Assembly (NCBI GenBank): GCA_910578455.1 | Contig: CAJTQA010000034.1 | Span: 1-11,832 of the forward strand | Direction of reading: 5' to 3' | Length of the DNA stretch: 11,832 nucleotides | DNA from: an uncultured Dorea sp. | Lineage (GTDB): Bacteria; Bacillota; Clostridia; Lachnospirales; Lachnospiraceae | Shown here: piece after piece, positions 5,333-11,832 of the stretch | Numbering within the stretch: position 1 is the first letter of the stretch | Layout of the letters: each line of letters starts with the position of its first letter | Program-made: the position numbers and the translations under genes | The notes under the pieces: generated by a model | What the model saw: the letters and a program-made list of their open reading frames with translations, nothing else | Database searches by the model: none | Told to the model about the DNA's origin: nothing

Positions 5333-5851
5333 ATGGAAAATCCAGTTGTTACGTTTGAGATGGAAAACGGAGATGTGATGAAGGCGGAGCTTTACCCGGA
5401 GATTGCGCCGAATACGGTGAATAATTTTATTTCCCTGATTCAGAAAGGGTACTATGACGGGCTTATCTTCCACCGTGTGATTAACGGCTTTATGATCCAG
5501 GGCGGGTGTCCGGACGGAACAGGCATGGGCGGCCCGGGGTACAATATTAAAGGAGAGTTTGGGCAGAACGGATTTACGAACAATCTGAAACACACGGCGG
5601 GAGTGCTTTCTATGGCGCGGGCCATGAACCCGGATTCTGCCGGCTCCCAGTTTTTTATCATGCACAAGAATTCTCCGCATCTTGACGGGGCGTATGCCGC
5701 TTTCGGACAGATTACGGAAGGGATGGACGTGGTAGATAAGATTGCACAGACGGACACGGACTACAGCGACAGGCCTCTTGAGGATCAGAAGATGAAGACG
5801 GTTACTGTAAACACGAAGGGCACAGAATATCCGGAGCCGGAGAAGGCGTAG
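5333..5851 (+). CDS. Cyclophilin-type peptidyl-prolyl cis-trans isomerase
   Basis: A 172-residue single-domain cyclophilin that speeds proline isomerisation during folding. It has the active-site strand FHRVINGFMIQGG (46-58) with catalytic Arg48 and Gln56, the GPGYNIKGEF stretch (68-77), MARAMNPDSAGSQFFI (94-109) and HLDGAYAAFGQITEGMDVVD (116-135). The position usually held by the drug-binding Trp of human cyclophilin A is His116, common in bacteria and expected to lower cyclosporin binding (family knowledge). There is no signal peptide, so it is cytoplasmic. ATG 5333 follows AAAGGAGAG at 5316-5324. Only 7 bp separate it from ecfA1, so the two are probably cotranscribed. The short C-terminal tail EYPEPEKA is acidic and variable. 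Confidence 0.93.
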   Translation: MENPVVTFEMENGDVMKAELYPEIAPNTVNNFISLIQKGYYDGLIFHRVINGFMIQGGCPDGTGMGGPGYNIKGEFGQNGFTNNLKHTAGVLSMARAMNPDSAGSQFFIMHKNSPHLDGAYAAFGQITEGMDVVDKIAQTDTDYSDRPLEDQKMKTVTVNTKGTEYPEPEKA

Positions 5852-5858
5852 GTCTGTT

Positions 5859-6710
5859 ATGAATATGATTCGGGCAGAAAAACTGGTATTTGAATATGAA
5901 AAGCGGGATGAGGACTGCAATGTCATCGGAACCTCCCGGGCGATAGACGGCGTGGATATCGACGTGAAAGAAGGGCAGTTTATCGCTGTCCTGGGGCACA
6001 ACGGCTCCGGGAAGTCCACGTTTGCCAAGCATCTCAACGCCATATTGGTTCCCACGGACGGAACGGTATGGGTGGACGGGCGTAATACGAAAGAGCCGGA
6101 GGAGCTTTGGAATGTCCGGCAGTCGGCGGGCATGGTGTTCCAGAACCCGGACAACCAGATCATCGGAACAGTTGTGGAGGAAGATGTGGGATTCGGCCCG
6201 GAAAACTTAGGCGTACCGACGGATGAGATCTGGCAGCGGGTGGAGGAGAGCTTAAAAGCTGTAGGGATGCTCTCTTACCGCCATCATTCCCCCAACAAGC
6301 TGTCCGGCGGGCAGAAACAGCGCGTGGCGATTGCCGGGGTGGTGGCGATGGAGCCAAAGTGCATCGTGCTGGACGAGCCCACCGCCATGCTTGATCCGGT
6401 GGGCAGGAAAGAGGTATTAAAGACGGTGAAACGTCTCCGGGAGGAAAAGAAGGTCACGGTCATCCTCATTACACACTATATGGAAGAAGTGGTGGACGCG
6501 GATAAAATCTACGTGATGGATCACGGGAAGGTCGTGATGGAGGGAACGCCGAAGGAGATTTTCAGCCAGGTGGAAAAGTTAAAGTCATACCGTCTGGACG
6601 TGCCCCAGGTGACCATTCTGGCGGACGAGCTGAGAAAGCGGGGGCTTGATATCCCTGCGGGGATACTGCGTAAAGAAGAACTGGCGGACTGCATCGGCGC
6701 AAAGATTTGA
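5859..6710 (+). CDS. ecfA1: Energy-coupling factor transporter ATPase EcfA1
   Basis: First of two ATPases of the group II ECF module that powers uptake of vitamins and metals through exchangeable S components. The 283 residues contain Walker A GHNGSGKST (46-54), Q-loop Gln95 in FQNPDNQ, signature LSGGQKQR from 148, Walker B CIVLDE (168-173) with Glu173, and His206 in ITHYMEE. The FQNPDNQI motif and the C-terminal extension beyond 215 are typical of EcfA proteins. Its heterodimer partner is the next gene. The start is ATG 5859, though ATG 5865 is nearly as likely because the ribosome site is weak (only AGG at 5850-5852 at a proper distance); it may be translated by coupling with the isomerase gene. 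No S component is encoded in the window. Confidence 0.93.
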   Translation: MNMIRAEKLVFEYEKRDEDCNVIGTSRAIDGVDIDVKEGQFIAVLGHNGSGKSTFAKHLNAILVPTDGTVWVDGRNTKEPEELWNVRQSAGMVFQNPDNQIIGTVVEEDVGFGPENLGVPTDEIWQRVEESLKAVGMLSYRHHSPNKLSGGQKQRVAIAGVVAMEPKCIVLDEPTAMLDPVGRKEVLKTVKRLREEKKVTVILITHYMEEVVDADKIYVMDHGKVVMEGTPKEIFSQVEKLKSYRLDVPQVTILADELRKRGLDIPAGILRKEELADCIGAKI

Positions 6711-6771
6711 CAGTGCGGGCGGCAGGATATGCGCGCTTGGCGGAAAAAGAGCAGAAATGGATGGATAGATT

Positions 6772-7716
6772 ATGTCAATCAGACTGGAACATTTGAACTA
6801 TATATACAGTCCGGATACGGCTTATGAAAAGCATGCGCTTAAGGACATCTGCCTTGAGATTCCGGGCGGGGAGTTTGTGGGAGTAATCGGGCATACCGGT
6901 TCGGGAAAGTCCACGCTTATCCAGCATTTTAACGGACTTATCAAGGCGACGGACGGCAAGCTGTTTTATAATGGCGAAAATATTTACGAGACGGGCTACA
7001 ATATGAAAAATCTACGCAATGAGGTGGGGCTGGTCTTCCAGTATCCCGAGCATCAGCTCTTTGAGATTGACGTGATGTCGGATGTGTGCTTTGGGCCGAA
7101 GAACCAGGGGCTTTCCCCGGAGGAATGCAAAGCGCGTGCGCTGGAGGCGCTTAAGCTTGTGGGGCTTAAGGAAAAGTATTATCAGGCGTCGCCTTTTGAG
7201 CTGTCCGGCGGGCAGAAACGGCGGGCGGCTATTGCGGGGGTTCTTGCCATGCGCCCGAAGGTGCTTGTGCTGGACGAGCCGACGGCAGGGCTTGACCCGA
7301 AGGGCAGGGATGACATCTTAGAGCAGGTGGCATATCTCCACAGGCAGACGGGCATGACAGTAATCTTAGTGTCTCACAGCATGGAGGACATCGCCCGGTA
7401 TGCGGACAGGATTATTGTGATGAACCACGGCGAGGTCATGTACAACGACAAGCCTAAGGCGGTATTCGCACATTACAGGGAGCTTGAGCAGGCGGGGCTT
7501 GCGGCGCCCCAGGTGACTTATATCATGCATGACCTCAGGGAGCGGGGGCTTTCTGTAAATATTGACGCGACGACGGTCTCGGAGGCGGCAGATGAAATTG
7601 TGCGTGCACTGGGAATGAAAACACAGGGAAACACAGCGGCAGGCGGCAGCAGGGCAGACGGGAATGCCCCGGGCAATCAGGCGCAAGGCAGTAAGACAAT
7701 GGAGAATGTAAAATGA
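6772..7716 (+). CDS. ecfA2: Energy-coupling factor transporter ATPase EcfA2
   Basis: Second ATPase of the ECF heterodimer, 314 residues. Walker A GHTGSGKST (40-48), Gln90 in FQYPEHQLF, signature LSGGQKRR from 144, Walker B VLVLDE (164-169) with Glu169, His202 in VSHSMED. The FQYPEHQLF version of the Q-loop distinguishes EcfA2 from EcfA1. The enzyme proper ends near residue 282; the last 32 residues are a low-complexity Gly/Ala/Asn/Gln-rich tail (TQGNTAAGGSRADGNAPGNQ and onward) that EcfA2 proteins normally lack. The start codon has only a weak upstream ribosome site (GGATGG). A 61-bp gap with no visible signal separates it from ecfA1, and the stop overlaps the ecfT start by 4 bp. Confidence 0.93.
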   Translation: MSIRLEHLNYIYSPDTAYEKHALKDICLEIPGGEFVGVIGHTGSGKSTLIQHFNGLIKATDGKLFYNGENIYETGYNMKNLRNEVGLVFQYPEHQLFEIDVMSDVCFGPKNQGLSPEECKARALEALKLVGLKEKYYQASPFELSGGQKRRAAIAGVLAMRPKVLVLDEPTAGLDPKGRDDILEQVAYLHRQTGMTVILVSHSMEDIARYADRIIVMNHGEVMYNDKPKAVFAHYRELEQAGLAAPQVTYIMHDLRERGLSVNIDATTVSEAADEIVRALGMKTQGNTAAGGSRADGNAPGNQAQGSKTMENVK

Positions 7717-8537
7717 TTCGAGATATTACAATAGGACAATATTATCCGGCAAAGAGCATACTGCACCGGCTTGACCCAAGGGTAAAGCTTGTCTCCACAT
7801 TGCTTTACCTTATCTCCCTGTTTCTCTTCCGGAGCATGGCAGGGTATCTGGCGGCTACATTATTTTTAATCGGGGTCATACGGGCGTCGAAGGTTCCCTT
7901 TGGCTATATCGTAAAGGGCTTAAAGCCTGTGGTCATGCTGCTTATGATTACGGTGGTGTTCAACCTGTTCCTTAAGAAAGAAGGGGAGGTGCTGGTTCAC
8001 GTCTGGCGGCTTACGATTACGACGGTGGGGCTTAGGAATGCGGTGTATATGGCGGTCAGGCTTATTTACCTGATTATCGGCTCGTCGCTGATGACATTTA
8101 CCACCACGCCGAATGAGCTGACGGACGGCATTGAGGCACTTCTTGCCCCGCTGAATAAGCTCCGGGTTCCGGTGCATGAGGTGGCGATGATGATGTCTAT
8201 CGCGCTGCGGTTCATCCCTATTCTTCTGGAAGAGACGGACAAGATCATGAAGGCGCAGCAGGCGAGGGGGGCGGATTTTGAGAGCGGCAATATCATGCAG
8301 AGGGCGAAGGCGATGATCCCGATTCTTGTTCCTCTTTTTGTGTCTGCGTTCCGCCGGGCAAATGACCTTGCCATGGCCATGGAGGCGCGGTGCTACCGCG
8401 GCGGCGAGGGCAGGACGAAGATGAAACCTCTCCGGTACAGAGGGAGGGATCTGTCGGCTTATGCGGTGATGTTTGCATATGTGGCCGCGGTGGTGGCGAT
8501 TGGCAGATATGTGCCTTTGAAGGTGTGGATTTTTTAG
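7713..8537 (+). CDS. ecfT: Energy-coupling factor transporter transmembrane protein EcfT
   Basis: The 274-residue membrane scaffold that links the two ATPases to S components. It opens with the conserved HRLDPRVKL region (18-26). Hydrophobic segments lie near 28-57, 69-88, 108-130, 160-172, 200-213 and 249-266. The two coupling motifs that insert into the ATPase grooves are Ala-Arg-Gly at 184-186 (QQARGADFE) and Ala-Arg-Cys at 225-227 (MEARCYRGG); the second has Cys in place of Gly. The ATG at 7713 overlaps the ecfA2 stop (ATGA), indicating translational coupling and matched stoichiometry. Confidence 0.93.
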   Translation: MIRDITIGQYYPAKSILHRLDPRVKLVSTLLYLISLFLFRSMAGYLAATLFLIGVIRASKVPFGYIVKGLKPVVMLLMITVVFNLFLKKEGEVLVHVWRLTITTVGLRNAVYMAVRLIYLIIGSSLMTFTTTPNELTDGIEALLAPLNKLRVPVHEVAMMMSIALRFIPILLEETDKIMKAQQARGADFESGNIMQRAKAMIPILVPLFVSAFRRANDLAMAMEARCYRGGEGRTKMKPLRYRGRDLSAYAVMFAYVAAVVAIGRYVPLKVWIF

Positions 8538-8549
8538 GAGGAATTATAC

Positions 8550-9290
8550 GTGAGGAGAGTGCGGCTTTTTGTTGCCTATGACGGTACGGATTACTGCGGC
8601 TGGCAGGTTCAGCCAAATGGAATTACGGTTGAGGAAGTGCTGAACCGGGAACTTGGCCGCCTTACCGGGGAGGATATTCATATTATCGGTGCGAGCCGTA
8701 CGGATTCCGGGGTGCATGCCCTTATGAATGTGGCGGTGTTTGACACGGCCTCCTCCATTCCGCCGGAGCGGATGGCCTATGCGCTGAACCAGCGGATGCC
8801 GGAGGACATTGTCATCACGAAGTCCGACGAGGTGGGTGCGGACTGGCATCCCAGGTATCAGGATAACGTGAGGAAAACTTACGAGTACCATATTTATAAT
8901 GCCCCGGTCTTGAATCCGCTGAAAAGGAAGTACAGCGCGTTTGTGTCATTTCCCATGGATGTGGAAAAAATGCGCCGAGGCGCGGCGTATCTTGTGGGGG
9001 AGCATGATTTTGTGAGCTTTTGCAATGTGAGGACAAATGTCTCGGATACGGTGCGGACGGTGGAGGATGTCACAGTCACCGAGGACGGAGCGGATATCGT
9101 GATTCGCATTACGGGAAACGGGTTTCTCTACAATATGGTCAGGATTATCGCCGGAACGCTGATCCGGGTCGGTCGGGGATTTTACGAGCCGGAAAAGGTG
9201 CGGGAGATATTGGAGGAGAAAAAAAGGACGGCGGCAGGCATCACGGCTCCGGCGTGTGGGCTGGTGCTGGTGGAAATAGAATATATGTAG
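8550..9290 (+). CDS. truA: tRNA pseudouridine(38-40) synthase TruA
   Basis: This enzyme makes pseudouridine at positions 38-40 of the tRNA anticodon arm. The 246 residues match the family length. The catalytic motif GASRTDSGVHA carries the nucleophile Asp52; other family landmarks are YDGTDYCGWQVQ (10-21), YEYHIYNAP, AYLVGEHDFVSF and the C-terminal GNGFLYNMVRIIAGTL. The start is GTG 8550, 6-7 bases after AGGAGGAAT (8536-8543), which overlaps the ecfT stop codon. The ecfA1-ecfA2-ecfT-truA order is a well-known Firmicutes arrangement, normally followed by rplM-rpsI; here the operon stops at truA. Confidence 0.96.
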   Translation: MRRVRLFVAYDGTDYCGWQVQPNGITVEEVLNRELGRLTGEDIHIIGASRTDSGVHALMNVAVFDTASSIPPERMAYALNQRMPEDIVITKSDEVGADWHPRYQDNVRKTYEYHIYNAPVLNPLKRKYSAFVSFPMDVEKMRRGAAYLVGEHDFVSFCNVRTNVSDTVRTVEDVTVTEDGADIVIRITGNGFLYNMVRIIAGTLIRVGRGFYEPEKVREILEEKKRTAAGITAPACGLVLVEIEYM

Positions 9291-9317
9291 CTGCGTGAGA
9301 TGCAGCTGCATTTTTTT
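9286..9317 (+). terminator. Intrinsic terminator overlapping the truA stop codon
   Basis: A 9-bp stem, 9286-9294 (TGTAGCTGC) with 9302-9310 (GCAGCTGCA), including one G-U pair and a 7-base loop, is followed at once by seven Ts and further T runs to about 9328. The 5' half of the stem contains the truA stop codon. Confidence 0.85.
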
Positions 9318-9431
9318 GTTTTTGTTTTAACAAGACTGACAAATGAATAACAATATCCAAAATTCCGGACGATTGAATAAAAAACTTCAAAAAACTGAAA
9401 TTAGTTATTCACAAATCCCATTTTTATGATA

Positions 9432-9539
9432 ATATGATACTAGTATAACCCACCCTATGCGTGAAAGGTATCGAGCATTAGGGTGGGTCATACCAAGATT
9501 CGGTTTTTGGATTGCAAAGGCAGTCCATAAGTATCATAT
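9432..9539 (+). ncRNA. Structured leader of hppA, candidate cis-regulatory RNA
   Basis: Three helices can form together. P1 is a perfect 9-bp stem ATATGATAC (9432-9440) with GTATCATAT (9531-9539). P2 joins 9443-9460 to 9475-9493: GTAT/ATAC, then ACCCACCCT/AGGGTGGGT, then ATGC/GCAT, with small bulges and a 14-base loop GTGAAAGGTATCGA. P3 joins GGATTGC (9509-9515) to GCAGTCC (9520-9526) with loop AAAG. The loop's GGTA (9467-9470) could also pair with TACC (9491-9494). I do not recognise a known riboswitch. The promoter is uncertain: TATGAT boxes at 9425-9430 or 9433-9438 could place the transcript start inside P1's 5' strand, in which case P1 would be a DNA feature and only P2 and P3 would be in the RNA. 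Confidence 0.5.
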
Positions 9540-9573
9540 CTACATATACTAATAGGAATGGGAGGTTTTGTAT

Positions 9574-11556
9574 ATGGATGTTTTATTGAATCTGGTTCCG
9601 GCATTTGGAATCATTGCGCTTTTGTTTGCGGCGATGCTTGCGTCGAAAGTTGGCAGGCAGCCTGCGGGAACGGACAGGATGAAGGAGATTGCGGGGGCGA
9701 TCAGCGAAGGCGCGAAAGCGTTCCTGACGGCTGAGTACAAGATACTGATTTTCTTCGTTGCGGTTCTTTTTGTGCTGATTGGGGTCGGCATCGGGAACTG
9801 GATCACGGCTGTGTGCTTTGTGGTCGGGGCGCTGTTTTCTACGCTGGCAGGGTATTTTGGAATGACCGTTGCGACGAAGGCGAATGTCCGGACCGCGAAT
9901 GCGGCGAAGGAAAGCGGCATGAACAAGGCTCTGTCCATCGCGTTTTCCGGCGGGGCAGTGATGGGTATGTGCGTGGCCGGGCTGGGAGTGCTTGGTGTGA
10001 GCGCGATTTATATTTTTACAGGAAATGCGGATATTCTGTTTGGATTCAGCCTTGGAGCGTCTTCTATCGCGCTGTTTGCCCGTGTAGGCGGAGGCATCTA
10101 CACAAAAGCGGCGGATGTGGGCGCTGACCTTGTGGGGAAGGTTGAGGCGGGCATCCCGGAGGACGACCCGAGAAATCCTGCGGTTATCGCCGACAATGTT
10201 GGGGATAATGTGGGCGACGTGGCCGGAATGGGCGCCGACCTGTTCGAGTCCTATGTGGGGGCGCTCATTTCGGCGCTGACGTTGGGGCTTGTTTATTTTG
10301 AAGGCGCGGGCGCGGCATTTTCGCTGGTGATTGCCGGAATCGGCCTGGCGGCGTCCATCCTTGGAACATTTTTTGTGCGGGGTGATGAGAAGTCCAATCC
10401 CCACAAGGCGTTAAAGACAGGCTCTTACGCGGCAAGCGTGCTTGTGCTGATTGCATCCTTTGTCTTAAGCAACATGTTTTTCGGCAATTTCAATGCTGCC
10501 ATTGCAATAGTCTCAGGACTTGTGGTCGGTATACTGATTGGAATTATCACGGAAGTTTACACGTCGGGAGATTACGGCTCCGTAAAGGAGATCGCGTCTC
10601 AGTCAGAGACCGGGCCGGCGACAACGACCATAAGCGGTATCGCGGTGGGCATGCGCTCCACGGCGGCGCCGATTCTCCTCATTTGCGCGGGCATTTTTGC
10701 GGCATATAATTTCTGCGGCCTTTACGGGATTGCGCTGGCGGCGGTGGGGATGCTGTCAACTACGGCCATCACCGTTGCGGTAGACGCTTACGGCCCGATT
10801 GCCGACAATGCCGGCGGCATCGCGGAGATGTCCGGGCTTGATTCTGCAGTGCGGAATATCACGGATAAGCTTGATGCTGTAGGAAATACGACTGCGGCTA
10901 TGGGAAAAGGCTTTGCCATCGGCTCCGCAGCTCTCACGGCGTTATCTTTGTTTGTGACTTATGCGGAATCTGTGAAACTGGATACGATTGATATCCTCGA
11001 TTACCGTGTGATTATCGGGCTGTTCGTGGGAGGCATGCTGCCGTTCCTGTTCTCGGCCATGACCATGTCTTCTGTATCAAAGGCGGCGTACCAGATGATT
11101 GAGGAAGTAAGAAGGCAGTTTCGGACCATTCCGGGCATCCTTGAGGGAACCGGAAAGCCGGATTACAAGTCCTGCGTTGCCATCTCTACCACGGCTGCGT
11201 TAAAGGAAATGCTTGTGCCGGGCATTATGGCAGTGGCGGCGCCGCTGGTTGTGGGAGTGCTGTTAGGGCCGGCGTCTCTGGGGGGCCTCCTGGCAGGTTC
11301 TCTCGTGACCGGAGTCATGGTGGCAATTTTCATGTCCAATGCAGGCGGCGCATGGGATAATGCGAAGAAATACATCGAGGACGGAAACCACGGCGGCAAG
11401 GGCAGCGAGGCTCATAAAGCGGCTGTAGTGGGAGATACGGTAGGCGACCCATTTAAAGATACGTCGGGCCCGTCCATCAATATCCTGATTAAGCTGATGA
11501 CCATTGTGTCACTGGTGTTTGCTCCGCTGTTTTTGTCTATTGGCGGGTTATTATAA
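9574..11556 (+). CDS. hppA: K+-dependent membrane pyrophosphatase, probable Na+ pump
   Basis: A 660-residue membrane enzyme, the normal size, that splits pyrophosphate and exports Na+ and/or H+. The substrate site is visible in GGGIYTKAADVGADLVGKVE (172-191) followed by DDPRNPAVIADNVGDNVGD (197-215), and again in DAYGPIADNAGGIAEMSG (404-421) and the C-terminal VGDTVGDPFKDTSGPS. GNTTAA at 437-442 has Ala where K+-independent enzymes have Lys, marking the K+-dependent subfamily. Glu225 in DLFESYVGA is placed as in Na+-pumping pyrophosphatases such as that of Thermotoga, rather than one helix turn later as in plant H+ pumps; Na+ (or Na+/H+) transport is therefore inferred. ATG 9574 follows GGGAGG (9560-9565); the TTG at 9568 is too close to that site. 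Transcribed alone, with a structured leader and a strong terminator. Confidence 0.95.
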   Translation: MDVLLNLVPAFGIIALLFAAMLASKVGRQPAGTDRMKEIAGAISEGAKAFLTAEYKILIFFVAVLFVLIGVGIGNWITAVCFVVGALFSTLAGYFGMTVATKANVRTANAAKESGMNKALSIAFSGGAVMGMCVAGLGVLGVSAIYIFTGNADILFGFSLGASSIALFARVGGGIYTKAADVGADLVGKVEAGIPEDDPRNPAVIADNVGDNVGDVAGMGADLFESYVGALISALTLGLVYFEGAGAAFSLVIAGIGLAASILGTFFVRGDEKSNPHKALKTGSYAASVLVLIASFVLSNMFFGNFNAAIAIVSGLVVGILIGIITEVYTSGDYGSVKEIASQSETGPATTTISGIAVGMRSTAAPILLICAGIFAAYNFCGLYGIALAAVGMLSTTAITVAVDAYGPIADNAGGIAEMSGLDSAVRNITDKLDAVGNTTAAMGKGFAIGSAALTALSLFVTYAESVKLDTIDILDYRVIIGLFVGGMLPFLFSAMTMSSVSKAAYQMIEEVRRQFRTIPGILEGTGKPDYKSCVAISTTAALKEMLVPGIMAVAAPLVVGVLLGPASLGGLLAGSLVTGVMVAIFMSNAGGAWDNAKKYIEDGNHGGKGSEAHKAAVVGDTVGDPFKDTSGPSINILIKLMTIVSLVFAPLFLSIGGLL

Positions 11557-11570
11557 GAAATATGCGGTTA

Positions 11571-11610
11571 AAAGGCTGCCCCTTGTGTTAGAAAAGGGGG
11601 CAGCCTTTTT
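11571..11610. terminator. Strong intrinsic terminator after hppA
   Basis: AAAGGCTGCCCC (11571-11582) pairs with GGGGCAGCCTTT (11597-11608) in a 12-bp stem, followed by T to 11610. On the minus strand the same stem is followed by four Ts, so it may act in both directions. Confidence 0.9.
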
Positions 11611-11646
11611 CGCGGCAGATATTTGGCTGCTGTTTATGGGGCAAAA

Positions 11647-11703
11647 ATGCACACTTGCTGTGCATTCCGTGAGAACAGGATGCAGGAGTGAAGGGCGTTT
11701 TTT
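11647..11703. other. Overlapping alternative hairpins downstream of hppA
   Basis: ATGCACA (11647-11653) pairs with TGTGCAT (11659-11665), loop CTTGC. TGCATTCC (11661-11668) can instead pair with GGATGCA (11678-11684) with one bulged base; the two stems share 11661-11665 and exclude each other. A run of six Ts lies at 11698-11703. On the minus strand the first hairpin is followed by TTTTT and could terminate leftward transcription. No gene is seen here; function unknown. Confidence 0.4.
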
Positions 11704-11742
11704 GTACAGCAAAATTCGGAAAACAAAAAGGGAAAAAATAGG

Positions 11743-11771
11743 TTGAAAGAAAAGACTTGCTATGATATGCT
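11743..11771 (+). promoter_or_regulatory. Possible promoter of the right-edge gene
   Basis: TTGAAA at 11743-11748, a 17-bp spacer, and TATGCT at 11766-11771. An alternative is an extended -10, TGC plus TATGAT, at 11758-11766, with a poor -35. Both would give a leader of about 35-45 bases before the ATG at 11811. Confidence 0.4.
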
Positions 11772-11810
11772 TTTTTCAAGGATTCCTCTGCAATAAACGG
11801 AGGAAAGCAT

Positions 11811-11832
11811 ATGAGAAAAAAGAAACGGTTAC
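11811..11832 (+). CDS. Start of an unidentified gene (cut by window edge)
   Basis: ATG 11811 follows a good ribosome site, CGGAGGAAAG at 11798-11807. Only seven codons are visible (MRKKKRL). The basic start would suit a signal peptide or membrane anchor, but too little is present to identify it. Confidence 0.55.

Noticed and set aside
5255..6163. 302-codon minus-strand frame opposite the isomerase and ecfA1
   Set aside because: It lies antisense to clearly identified genes, has no ribosome site and gives no recognisable domain.
9448..9488. The strong hairpin before hppA as a transcription terminator
   Set aside because: No T run follows on either side, and truA already ends in its own terminator at 9286-9317. 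It fits better as part of a leader structure.
9432..9539. Fluoride (crcB) riboswitch ahead of the pyrophosphatase gene
   Set aside because: Considered because fluoride riboswitches can precede pyrophosphatase genes, but the conserved GATGG, ACCGC and TGATG-CCTAC segments are not present.

Overview
The window looks like chromosomal DNA of an anaerobic gut-type Firmicute, most likely a Lachnospiraceae/Clostridia species. The reasons are strong AGGAGG-type ribosome sites with occasional GTG, TTG and perhaps CTG starts, codons of moderate GC content with AT-rich gaps, an ecfA1-ecfA2-ecfT-truA block, and a K+-dependent membrane pyrophosphatase. Species cannot be fixed from the sequence alone. All full-size genes lie on the + strand.

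Left edge (1-330): a compact locus that I read as a type I toxin-antitoxin module with the layout of the enterococcal par/Fst system. A 32-residue hydrophobic peptide is encoded on the minus strand. A consensus promoter on the plus strand drives a short convergent RNA. The two transcripts meet at one shared hairpin terminator. The 5' part of the short RNA carries a near copy of the antisense of the toxin start-codon region. This is the most interesting thing in the window.

Region 393-668: a 276-bp structured repeat element with 27-bp terminal inverted repeats (26/27 matching) and two long internal inverted repeats, so that it can fold into a three-way junction. It ends about 34 bp before the next gene and must be that gene's leader or contain its promoter.

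Region 702-4448: a four-gene operon of ECF sigma factor, zinc-finger membrane anti-sigma factor, a 10-helix FtsX/BceB-type ABC permease with a large external domain, and its ATPase. It looks like an envelope-stress or peptide-antibiotic response unit in which a sigma/anti-sigma pair sits where a two-component system is usually found.

Region 4449-5236: a single gene with its own consensus promoter, encoding a C39-like (papain-fold) cysteine peptidase family protein, function unknown.

Region 5247-9317: a probable operon of cyclophilin-type peptidyl-prolyl isomerase, the two ATPases and the membrane T component of the group II energy-coupling-factor vitamin importer, and the tRNA pseudouridine synthase truA, closed by an intrinsic terminator that overlaps the truA stop codon.

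Region 9318-11610: a structured leader followed by hppA, a membrane pyrophosphatase (K+-dependent type, probably Na+-pumping), closed by a strong terminator. The right edge (11611-11832) holds hairpins, a possible promoter and the first codons of a gene that runs out of the window.
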